Shown in pieces: positions 48,179 through 56,789 of a stretch of 64,000 bases of DNA. Under the pieces are notes generated by a model that ran no database searches, had not been told where the DNA came from, and worked only from the letters and a program-made list of their open reading frames with translations. The stretch comes from Bacteroides nordii WAL 11050 = JCM 12987 (lineage in GTDB: Bacteria; Bacteroidota; Bacteroidia; Bacteroidales; Bacteroidaceae): NCBI GenBank assembly GCA_000613465.1, contig BAJA01000003.1:1-64000 (forward strand), given 5' to 3'. Both the position numbers and the translations under genes were made by a program. Numbering within the stretch: the first letter of the stretch is position 1; every line of letters begins with the position of its first letter.

Positions 48179-49669
48179 ATGAAAAAACTAATTATAACAT
48201 TGGGGATTAGTGGTATATTGTTTGCTGGATGTGTAGATTTATCTCAGGAGCCTCTGAGTTTTCCTACACCTGAGAACATTGAATATACAGAAGAGAACGT
48301 AACAAGTTTGACAAATGGTTTATACACTTCTCTTTGGGGAGGTAACTATGCATACAATTGCCGTACCATATTGATGGGATTGGGGGCAGATGATGTTGCT
48401 TGTGGTTCTTATAGTAAACGTGGTGTTTATTGGGATCAATTACATATTGATATGGGAAGCATGGAGAATGATTTTATGACCATGTGGGATAATATGTATA
48501 AACTTATACAAGGAAGTAATCAGTTAATTGAGGGTTTGGAGGCAACATCTTCAATGACTACAGAGGAGAAAAAACAATATTTGGGTGAAGCTTATTTCAT
48601 GAGAGCATTTGCTCATTTTAATTTAGTCCGTTGGTTTGGTGATGTACCTGCATTTACTGATTCAAAATGTGCGAAAGATTTCTTGGGTAATACAACAATT
48701 ACTCGAAATAAAGTAGAGGATATTTATAAAAAGCTGATTGTTCCCGATTTGCAGTTTGCTGAAATGCTATTGCCTAATCGTGGGCGTACTACTGCTCCTA
48801 ATTCCACAGTATCTAAATGGGCTGCTAAAGCTTGTTTGGCAGAGGTTTATTTGACAATGGCTGGTTGGCCGCTGAAACAAACTCAGTATTATGCTGATGC
48901 AAGAGATAAGGCTTTTGAGATAATTGACAAGGGTGGATATGATTTGTTGCCACATTATGAGGATCTTTGGAAAGAAGCTACTAAAAGTGATGATACGGAA
49001 CATATTTTTGCTTTGAATCATTCTACTACCATGTATAGTAATTATGGTAAATCATATTTTATTATTGAAGAGTCTACTGCAGCTTGGTCTGACTATGTTG
49101 CTGATCCTTATTTCTATGAAAACTATCCGGATGATGAACGTAAAGAGTTTAATTTTATAGATGAATTTATAATTAACAGAAGAAAAGTCAGTTATAAAAA
49201 TACTACAATGAAGTCTCCTGCTATTAATAAGTATCGTGATTATGGTGGTGTGAGCTCTGCACAGTCTTTGGGTATTACTCCGATTTATCGTTATGCAGAT
49301 GTTTTGTTAATGTATGCTGAGGCTCAGAATAAAGCAGAGCATACTCCTAATACATTGGCTTACAAATGTATTAATGATGTTAGGAAACGCGCTATGGGTG
49401 GTGTTGAAAACCCATTGACTCCCGGTTTGAGTGAAGAAGATTTTGATAAAGCTGTATTTGATGAAAGAGGTTGGGAATTCTTCTGTGAATTTAAGCGTTG
49501 GTTCCAACTTGTCAGGACAGAAAAAGTGTGGGATGCTAATCAACTCAATCCGGACATGAAAGCGGGAATTGATAAATATGGTGTTACTAAAAATAATAGA
49601 GATGTCTATTTGATGCCCCTTCCTTCTGCAGAGGTACAAGCTTGTGGATTCACTCAAAATCCTCGTTAA
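48179..49669 (+). CDS. SusD/RagB-family glycan-binding lipoprotein
   Basis: This 496-residue surface lipoprotein forms the lid of the SusC barrel. The lipobox is LFAGC (Cys18). The family pattern is clear: TSLTNGLYTSLWGGNYAYN near residue 45, YKLIQGSNQLIEGLEA near 109, EAYFMRAFAHFNLVRWFGDV near 138-157, KWAAKACLAEVYLTMAGWPL near 213, and near the C-terminus TPIYRYADVLLMYAEAQNKA and DERGWEFFCEFKRWFQLVR. The protein ends after a short AEVQACGFTQNPR tail. It pairs with the SusC gene 17 bp upstream and precedes the giant PL8-like gene after a hairpin. The frame is intact. Confidence 0.95.
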   Translation: MKKLIITLGISGILFAGCVDLSQEPLSFPTPENIEYTEENVTSLTNGLYTSLWGGNYAYNCRTILMGLGADDVACGSYSKRGVYWDQLHIDMGSMENDFMTMWDNMYKLIQGSNQLIEGLEATSSMTTEEKKQYLGEAYFMRAFAHFNLVRWFGDVPAFTDSKCAKDFLGNTTITRNKVEDIYKKLIVPDLQFAEMLLPNRGRTTAPNSTVSKWAAKACLAEVYLTMAGWPLKQTQYYADARDKAFEIIDKGGYDLLPHYEDLWKEATKSDDTEHIFALNHSTTMYSNYGKSYFIIEESTAAWSDYVADPYFYENYPDDERKEFNFIDEFIINRRKVSYKNTTMKSPAINKYRDYGGVSSAQSLGITPIYRYADVLLMYAEAQNKAEHTPNTLAYKCINDVRKRAMGGVENPLTPGLSEEDFDKAVFDERGWEFFCEFKRWFQLVRTEKVWDANQLNPDMKAGIDKYGVTKNNRDVYLMPLPSAEVQACGFTQNPR

Positions 49670-49697
49670 TAGCTTTTTGTTAGTTAGAATATAATTC

Positions 49698-49729
49698 GGA
49701 GAAGTTACTTTTTTAAAAGTAACTTCTCC
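49698..49729 (+). terminator. 15-bp hairpin between susD and the PL8-like gene
   Basis: GGAGAAGTTACTTTT (49698-49712) and AAAAGTAACTTCTCC (49715-49729) are fully complementary with 2 nt between. No T-run follows, so it may slow rather than stop transcription, or shape mRNA stability. Confidence 0.5.
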
Positions 49730-49747
49730 ACAAAACCAATAAAATTT

Positions 49748-52700
49748 ATGAAAAACATTTTCTTAACACTGTCCTTTCTGGGCTGTGCCGGATTGGCTTC
49801 GGCGTGGTTTGCTCCGGCTGCAATAACGTGGTATGAAGAGAATATTCAGACTACGGAAATTTTGGCTACAGCTGAGAATCTGATTAAGGATTCTGGCTTT
49901 GATAATGCAGATTTTTCAAAAACATTTACTGATGAACCGCGTGTATATGGTTCATGGGTTACTTATACAGATGCGAAAGAAACCAATACTGTATCTTATG
50001 AAGTGGTAACCGATCCTGTCCGTGGTAAAGTCGGTTCATTTACTGGCAGATCACTTTCTTGGTATACTTCTTTTTTCGCACAACGTATTGAAACTACTGC
50101 TAAAAAAGGTATTTATAAGCTCTCCTTCTGGGGTAAATCTGCAAATGGCGGTAAAGTGAAAGCTTTTTTTAGAACTACCACGGCTAGTGATACTGATGGT
50201 TCAACTTATTTTATAAAGTATACTGATCAGCCAACTGACCCCACTGCAAAATGGCGTGGTACTTACTATAATCAAAGTTTGTCTACGGAGTGGAAAGAAT
50301 ATTCGGTAGAGTTTGATTTTACAAAGGTCGGTAAGACTATGTACGATATGACATTGAACGATGCTGTCGATGCAACTGATGTGGATTTAACTAATTTTAC
50401 TCTCTGCTTCCAAGGTGAAAATGCTGATAAAAATATTCTGATTGACGATGTTAAACTTGAACTGGTGAAAGATTTGTCAGAACCGGAGCAGCCGGAAGAA
50501 CCGGGAGATGCTTTAATAAAAGATTCAGGTTTTGATAATGCAGATTTCGCTAAGACCTTTGATACAACTCCTTCAGTTTTCGGTGAATGGGTAACTTATA
50601 AAGACCCTAAGAATGAAAAAAATGAGGTTAGTTATGCGGTTGTTGATGATGCTACTAAAGGTAAAGTAGCTTCTTATACAGGTAAACCATCTTCTTGGTA
50701 TACTTCTTTCTTTGCTCAACGAATCGAAACTACTGCGAAAAAAGGTATTTATAAACTTTCTTTCTGGGGTAAATCAACTGATGGTGGTAAAGTAAAAACC
50801 TATATTCGTCTAACGGATGCTGCAGGAGGAGATGTACAGAAATTCTTTATTAAGGAAACCGGAAAACCGTCTGATCCTGCATCGAAATGGTATGGTTCTT
50901 TTTATAGTACATCATTGACTACTGAATGGACAGAATATTCTGTAGAATTTGACTTTACGAAAACAATTGCTAGTATGTATAGTGTACCATTAAGTGACGC
51001 TAAAGATGCAGACGAGGTAGATTGGACTAATTTTAGTATTTGTTTTCAAGGTGATATTGAAGCTAAAACTATTTTAATAGATGATGTAAAATTGGAATTA
51101 GTAAAGGATTTGTCTGAGCCGGAACCTGAAGAACCGACTGATCTAATAAAAGATGCCGATTTTAATGATGCTGATTTTACAAAAACGTTTGATGCAAGTC
51201 CTGCTATTTTTGGTGAATGGTTGACTTATAAAGATCCTGCTAACGAAAAAGCTGCAATAAGTTATGCGGTTGTTGACGATGCTACCAAAGGTAAAGTGGC
51301 TTCTTACACAGGTAAACCATCTTCATGGTATACATCATTCTTTGCACAACGTATTGAGACTACAGCTAAAAAAGGTATTTATAAACTCTCTTTCTGGGGT
51401 AAGTCTGCAGATGGTGGTAAAGCAAAAGTCTTTATTCGTTTGACTGACGCTGGTGGTAAGGATGTACAGAAATTCTTTATTAAGGAAACCGGAAAACCGT
51501 CTGATCCTGCATCAAAATGGTATGGCTCTTATTTTAACACGTCTTTAACTACCGAATGGGCAGAATATTCTGTAGAATTTGACCTTACGAAGACAATTAC
51601 CAGCATGTATAGTGTACCGTTAAGTGATGCAAAAGATGCTGATGAAATTGATTTAACTAATTTCAGTATTTGTTTCCAGGGAGATGTTGCAGATAAAACT
51701 ATCTTGATAGATAATGTATCATTTATCCTTGTGAAGGATTTATCGGATCCTGAGGAACCCGATCAACCGGGAGAGAATTTGGTAAAAGATTCAGGTTTTG
51801 AATCAAATCCGGATTTGACCTTACAATTGGAAGAACCGAAGGTTCTCGGGCAATGGGTTGCTTATAAAGATCAACAGTACGAAACCAAACCAGTTACTAT
51901 TACTGTAAGTGACGATGCAACTCAGGGAAAAGTAGTAGCTATCACGGGACAAACATTCTCCTGGTATACAACAGTATTATCTCAACGTATTGAAGGAACT
52001 ATTCCTCAAGGTATTTATCGTTTCTCCTTCTTGGGTCGTTCAGATGATGGTGGGCAATTGAGAATCTATACACGTACGACGGATGCTGATAATAGTAATA
52101 CGAACAATTTCTTTATAAAAGAAACTGGAAAACCAAGTGATCCGACACAAAAATGGTACGGATGTTGGCAGAACTTTACTTTAACTAGTACGTGGAAAGA
52201 GTATTATGTTGACTTTAACCTATCAAAAACAGCTAATAGTATGTATCAGTGGACCTTTGATCAGGGTATTGTTAAAAATGCTACAGACGTTGATTTAACT
52301 AACATGAATATTTGTTTCTTAGGTAACAAAGAAAATGCAACGGTTTATATTGATAATGTGAGCTTTACTAAGATAGCTGATATTGATGAAGAAGATCAGA
52401 AATTGATTATCCAGTATGATTTTGAAGAAGCAACAGTACCTTCAGAGTGGAAAGCTACCGGTAGTGAACTTAGTCTGACTAAAGAACATTTCAAGAAGGG
52501 AGTACAAGCTTTGTGCTGGAATGCTGCTGATAAAGCAACATTAGAACTTCCGTTCAATAAGAATTTGGCTGTAAGTCCTCAGAATGCTGCATTCTTCAAT
52601 ATTTATAGTACGAGTGCTAATAATGATACTATTTACACAGAATTCTTGGATGCTAATGATAAGGTTGTTAAGAAAGCTACTATTCTGGTAAATTTCAAAG

Positions 52701-55507
52701 GCTGGCGTGAGTTCAGTCGTGCATATGATGAATATGCTAATAAGGCGAATGCAAGTGTGAAGAAAGTACGTTTTATCTATGCTGCTAAGGAAGGTAACGG
52801 ACAAAAGATTCTTCTTGATAATGTAGACTTTAATGCTGTTGTTGATAGTAAACGCCAGTATCCCGATATGATGGTATTGGATACTGAATATCTGAATGCA
52901 GACAATTCTCGCTTATTGAAAGTATACAACTTCGGTGCGGATGTAGTTCCAGGAACAGCAACAGAGGCAGAGATTGCAGATTTGAATACATTGAAACCTC
53001 AATTTGCGAGAACACCTGTAGGAAATACTGGTAAAATCAGAGAATTGCTTAGTAAAGTGTCTGCGATGAATATTGTAAGAAACAGCGATGGTACTGTATC
53101 AGGTAATGTAATGCCAACTCCTAAGGAACTGACTTTGGATTATTTGAAAGAGTTATCTTCTGATATTGAGATTATGGCAGCATCTGTCAATAACCAGCAA
53201 GTGAAGACGGCATTCAATAATCTGGTTGATCTGATCATTGATCAAGGTATTTTGTATAATTTTAGTGGACTCACTTATAGTGATTATACGAATGTGAAGG
53301 GCATTCCGGCTGGATTCCTCAATGCTATGAATGCTTATACAGATGAACAAAGAACCGAAATTGTGAAAGGTGTAAAATGGATGATCGAGTTTAATTTAGC
53401 TTATGCTCCTCTGGAATATATCCTGTCACAATTTAGTTCGGACTACATTTATAACTTCTTGCCTAATCTGTATACATGTGCAGTCAATGCTGCTGATCAG
53501 AATGAGGCTGTAGAAAATCTGAAAGGCCTGACTCAATTGTTGGAGAATGCAAGTGAGTATGCTCCAGGTAGTAATGATATCCTTAAACCGGACGGTACAG
53601 GGTTCCACCATAATACGCAGTATAATAATTATATGTATGCATATAATACTTGGGTAGAATATATCAGCTATTTGAAAGGTACAAGTTTCCGTATTAACAA
53701 AGATGCCTATGAACGTATCAAAAAAGCGGTAGTAACATTGTATATGATGTCTACTAAATCAGAAAATGATATCCATCTTTTTGCTAATAGCATGGCAGGA
53801 CGTCATCCATTGATAGGTGGTACTGAAATCACATTCAAAAAAGACTTGTTTAAGAAGCTGATCGAAACAGGTGGTGATATCCTTGGTACAGGTATTGATG
53901 CTGAACTGGCTGCTCAATACAATTACTTCTTTATGGAAGATTTCTATACAGGAGTCAATAAAGCTGATGTAGACGGATTCTATCAGTTCAATTATAGTCC
54001 TGCCGGTATCTATCGTCAGAATAATTGGGTAGCTACGATGCGTTGTCCGACTACTAAGTTCTGGGGAGGTGAAATCTATAGTAAAACCAACCGTTTCGGT
54101 CGCTATCAGGCACACGGAACTCTTGAAGTGATGTATGATGGTGCAATGGAGAACTCCGGTTTCCCGAAAAAGAATGCAAGCCTTGGTACTAAAGTGACTG
54201 GTGGATGGGATTGGAATGTAGAAGCAGGTGCAACCACTGTACATTATACTTCCTGGAAAGAAATGATGCCTAACAAGAATGTGACTGATCGTTTTGATCA
54301 ATATTCAAAAACAACCAACTTTGCCGGTGCTTTAGCATGGAAAGATTGTGGTATGTTTGGTGCTGAATTTGATCAGGATGATTCTTGGGGTAGTCTACGT
54401 TTTGTACCGACCAACCTGACATTTAAGAAATCTGTATATGCATTTGATGGAATGTTGATCAGTTTGGGTAGCAATATCTCTGCATCTGGAGCTTATGGTG
54501 ACGACATGATTACTGCAACCAATTTATTCCAGGGTATTGACTCTGAAGTAAGTGGTGAACTGGTAGTAAACGGTGAAACAATGGCAGCTGGTGCGGAAAC
54601 TAAAACAAATGATTCGTCAGCAGACTTATGGATGGTTACACCACAAGGTACCGGATATTTTGTACCCAAAGGCAATGATCCGATTATCATTAAGCATGGT
54701 GAACAAAGTTCTCCGAATGAAACCGGTGATAATGTAGATGATCCTGTGACTGTAACTGCTGCCAAAGCATATATTAATCATGGTGTAAAAACTTCTGGTA
54801 AAGAATATGTCTTTGTAGCTGTTCCGGCAACGAATGCAACTGATATGGCAGAACTGGCAGCTAAGATGGCTAACAAGGGAGGTGAAATTTTTGAGATAAA
54901 AGCTCAGAATGAAAAACTTCACGCGCTGGCTTACAAACCTGCCAAAGTTACAGCTTATTCTATCTTTACAGCTGTAGACGGTTTGAACTTCGGTCGTCTG
55001 AAATCTACTGCTTCAGAAATGTTGTTGATGGAGAAACCCGGCGTTAATGATAAGATGCTTTCATTGGCTATTTCTAATCCTAACTTACGTCCGCAAGCGG
55101 ATAATGTTTACGGTTGGGTAGCTACTCCTACACAAACCAGCATTGTTTTGGATGGAGAGTGGGTTCTGAATGGTGATGCAATAGACGGTGTTACTATCAC
55201 TCCACAAAGTGATAAAACTACAAAGATTGATCTGACTCTTACTGAGGGAGAACCTGTATATATTGACTTAGTTGATAAAGACGCTGTAGGCATAACCACA
55301 GTAGATCAGTCAGAACAGGCACACGTTTATACAGCCGGACACGACGTATTTGTTGTAAATGCTGTGGGAACAGCTATGGTATATGATGTTGCCGGACAGG
55401 TTATTAAATCTGTTGACGTAGACGGATCGGCACGTTTCACTCTTGATCAGCAAGGATGTTATATTGTGAAGATCAGTGATAAAACAGTGAAGGTTGTAAT
55501 TAGATAA
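49748..55507 (+). CDS. 1919-residue PL8-like polysaccharide lyase with four tandem N-terminal modules
   Basis: This very large exported protein has a signal peptide (LGCAGLASA) and four related modules of about 205-212 residues (about 42-253, 254-464, 465-675 and 676-878), each starting LIKDSGFDN-like and ending with LVKDLSEP and a Glu/Pro linker. The fold resembles carbohydrate-binding modules of the CBM4/9 type (IYKLSFWGKS, FTLCFQGENADKNILIDDV). Next is a lyase N-terminal domain (IQYDFEEATVPSEWKA, near 887), the alpha-toroid with GTGFHHNTQYNNYMYAYNTW (His1287, His1288) and MAGRHPLIGG (Arg1352, His1353), and a beta-sandwich region (NRFGRYQAHGTLEVM). The tail ends TVKVVIR. A chondroitinase-ABC-like lyase is predicted; activity and substrate are inference. 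It is the last gene of the SusC/D locus. Confidence 0.82.
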   Translation: MKNIFLTLSFLGCAGLASAWFAPAAITWYEENIQTTEILATAENLIKDSGFDNADFSKTFTDEPRVYGSWVTYTDAKETNTVSYEVVTDPVRGKVGSFTGRSLSWYTSFFAQRIETTAKKGIYKLSFWGKSANGGKVKAFFRTTTASDTDGSTYFIKYTDQPTDPTAKWRGTYYNQSLSTEWKEYSVEFDFTKVGKTMYDMTLNDAVDATDVDLTNFTLCFQGENADKNILIDDVKLELVKDLSEPEQPEEPGDALIKDSGFDNADFAKTFDTTPSVFGEWVTYKDPKNEKNEVSYAVVDDATKGKVASYTGKPSSWYTSFFAQRIETTAKKGIYKLSFWGKSTDGGKVKTYIRLTDAAGGDVQKFFIKETGKPSDPASKWYGSFYSTSLTTEWTEYSVEFDFTKTIASMYSVPLSDAKDADEVDWTNFSICFQGDIEAKTILIDDVKLELVKDLSEPEPEEPTDLIKDADFNDADFTKTFDASPAIFGEWLTYKDPANEKAAISYAVVDDATKGKVASYTGKPSSWYTSFFAQRIETTAKKGIYKLSFWGKSADGGKAKVFIRLTDAGGKDVQKFFIKETGKPSDPASKWYGSYFNTSLTTEWAEYSVEFDLTKTITSMYSVPLSDAKDADEIDLTNFSICFQGDVADKTILIDNVSFILVKDLSDPEEPDQPGENLVKDSGFESNPDLTLQLEEPKVLGQWVAYKDQQYETKPVTITVSDDATQGKVVAITGQTFSWYTTVLSQRIEGTIPQGIYRFSFLGRSDDGGQLRIYTRTTDADNSNTNNFFIKETGKPSDPTQKWYGCWQNFTLTSTWKEYYVDFNLSKTANSMYQWTFDQGIVKNATDVDLTNMNICFLGNKENATVYIDNVSFTKIADIDEEDQKLIIQYDFEEATVPSEWKATGSELSLTKEHFKKGVQALCWNAADKATLELPFNKNLAVSPQNAAFFNIYSTSANNDTIYTEFLDANDKVVKKATILVNFKGWREFSRAYDEYANKANASVKKVRFIYAAKEGNGQKILLDNVDFNAVVDSKRQYPDMMVLDTEYLNADNSRLLKVYNFGADVVPGTATEAEIADLNTLKPQFARTPVGNTGKIRELLSKVSAMNIVRNSDGTVSGNVMPTPKELTLDYLKELSSDIEIMAASVNNQQVKTAFNNLVDLIIDQGILYNFSGLTYSDYTNVKGIPAGFLNAMNAYTDEQRTEIVKGVKWMIEFNLAYAPLEYILSQFSSDYIYNFLPNLYTCAVNAADQNEAVENLKGLTQLLENASEYAPGSNDILKPDGTGFHHNTQYNNYMYAYNTWVEYISYLKGTSFRINKDAYERIKKAVVTLYMMSTKSENDIHLFANSMAGRHPLIGGTEITFKKDLFKKLIETGGDILGTGIDAELAAQYNYFFMEDFYTGVNKADVDGFYQFNYSPAGIYRQNNWVATMRCPTTKFWGGEIYSKTNRFGRYQAHGTLEVMYDGAMENSGFPKKNASLGTKVTGGWDWNVEAGATTVHYTSWKEMMPNKNVTDRFDQYSKTTNFAGALAWKDCGMFGAEFDQDDSWGSLRFVPTNLTFKKSVYAFDGMLISLGSNISASGAYGDDMITATNLFQGIDSEVSGELVVNGETMAAGAETKTNDSSADLWMVTPQGTGYFVPKGNDPIIIKHGEQSSPNETGDNVDDPVTVTAAKAYINHGVKTSGKEYVFVAVPATNATDMAELAAKMANKGGEIFEIKAQNEKLHALAYKPAKVTAYSIFTAVDGLNFGRLKSTASEMLLMEKPGVNDKMLSLAISNPNLRPQADNVYGWVATPTQTSIVLDGEWVLNGDAIDGVTITPQSDKTTKIDLTLTEGEPVYIDLVDKDAVGITTVDQSEQAHVYTAGHDVFVVNAVGTAMVYDVAGQVIKSVDVDGSARFTLDQQGCYIVKISDKTVKVVIR
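49871..52390 (+). repeat. Four in-frame repeats of about 630 bp inside the PL8-like gene
   Basis: The module-coding repeats begin near 49871, 50507, 51139 and 51774. Modules 1-3 are very alike at protein level (for example all contain QRIETTAKKGIYKLSFWGKS) while differing by many silent changes; module 4 is more diverged. Confidence 0.8.
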
Positions 55508-55542
55508 CCTTTCGATTTCGTAATTTTTCTAACCTTTGATTG

Positions 55543-55577
55543 GAACCGACTCCTTTGGGAGTCGGTTTTAATTTTTG
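55543..55577 (+). terminator. Terminator after the PL8-like gene
   Basis: AACCGACTCC (55543-55552) and GGAGTCGGTT (55557-55566) form a 10-bp stem with loop TTTG, then TTAATTTTTG. Confidence 0.85.
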
Positions 55578-55624
55578 TGTATTTCTTTTGTTATCGATTG
55601 TGAATTTGTTAATTTTTATGTGTT

Positions 55625-56782
55625 ATGAGTAGATTGTTTAGGGGTATTAGCTGTAATTTGTTTTATTCAATAAGTTCTAACTTTATCCTTCTATTATTAT
55701 TACTTCCAGCTAATTTATTATATTCTCAAACATTATTAGAACTGGAAAATAGTTGTATTCTCGAAAGTGGAATACAAGTAAAGAAACAAGTATTTTGTAC
55801 TAATGACAATGGTGGTTTAAAAGGCCAAAATGTATTATGGGATTTTAGTAACTGGAAACTGATAAATCAAAATTATACTTCCAAGTATTTTGATACGGGT
55901 TTAAACTCCATTTCTAAATATGAGCATCGTACTTTCTATAATTATAAATTAAATAATGACACTCTATTTCTGTGTGGATATAGAAATTCCACTACTAATG
56001 TATCTTACTTACTTCCGGAAGTTTCTTTAGTATATCCGTTTGGATATGGAGATAGTATTTCGAGTTATTTTTATGGGGTTGGAGATTATAGTAATCATGT
56101 CGGTTTACAAATTTATGGGAAAAAAGATATCTGTGCAGATGCTTTTGGTACACTAATTCTTCCTTCTGGTGATACAGTGTCGAATGTTATTCGATTGCAT
56201 TCGGAAAAGATTATGCAATATCGGTTCGATTCAGGTATATTCTTAGAGTTGGATTCACTTTCGGTGCCTCCAATGGATTCTATTATTAATTATCTATCCA
56301 ATAATAGTGATTTGATAAGAATGGATGTTTTTGAGTGGTATATAGAAGGATATTGTAAACCTATTTTTGAGACAGTAAAGAATACGGTATATAAATCCGG
56401 GAAACCATATAAATATTTTAGTACAGCTTTTTATTGTCCAATAGACGAATTGGAAGGTGTTGATATAGGAATACAATTGGCTAAAAAAACGGATAAAACT
56501 CCTCCAATCAATACTTTGGATGGAGAAATGGTTGATTTCAACTCTTTCTTAGATAAAGAAGGTAGAAATATATTGCTGGAATATAATAGTATTGAAGGGG
56601 CTACTATTGATGTGATGCTTTTTGATATTCAAGGGCGTTTATTGTTCCGTGATAAATCATTAGAGCAAAATTCCGGTAAATATAATTTTTGTATTGATAT
56701 CTCTCAGTATGCACAAACAGAATTTGTAGTGAGACTTTCTATAAATGAAAAAACGTATAGTAAAAAGGTATTTGTAAAATAA
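55625..56782 (+). CDS. Secreted protein with C-terminal sorting-like domain, first gene of the RHS cassette
   Basis: This 385-residue protein has an N-terminal hydrophobic signal segment (FILLLLLLPANLLYSQ) and no recognised domain in its body. The last 80 residues form a small beta domain of the type A sorting family: IDVMLFDIQGRLLFRD, then a turn and QTEFVVRLSINEKTYS with a final KKVFVK. Such tails direct cargo to the type IX secretion system in other Bacteroidetes; Bacteroides is not known to have that system. It sits 8 bp before the next gene and is probably in an operon with the RHS-like proteins. DNA here is visibly more AT-rich than in the genes before it. Confidence 0.7.
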   Translation: MSRLFRGISCNLFYSISSNFILLLLLLPANLLYSQTLLELENSCILESGIQVKKQVFCTNDNGGLKGQNVLWDFSNWKLINQNYTSKYFDTGLNSISKYEHRTFYNYKLNNDTLFLCGYRNSTTNVSYLLPEVSLVYPFGYGDSISSYFYGVGDYSNHVGLQIYGKKDICADAFGTLILPSGDTVSNVIRLHSEKIMQYRFDSGIFLELDSLSVPPMDSIINYLSNNSDLIRMDVFEWYIEGYCKPIFETVKNTVYKSGKPYKYFSTAFYCPIDELEGVDIGIQLAKKTDKTPPINTLDGEMVDFNSFLDKEGRNILLEYNSIEGATIDVMLFDIQGRLLFRDKSLEQNSGKYNFCIDISQYAQTEFVVRLSINEKTYSKKVFVK

Positions 56783-56789
56783 TAGTGTT

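Noticed and set aside
53759..54301. 180-codon open frame on the minus strand inside the PL8-like gene
   Set aside because: It is opposite a well-supported coding region, and its translation has no family-like sequence.
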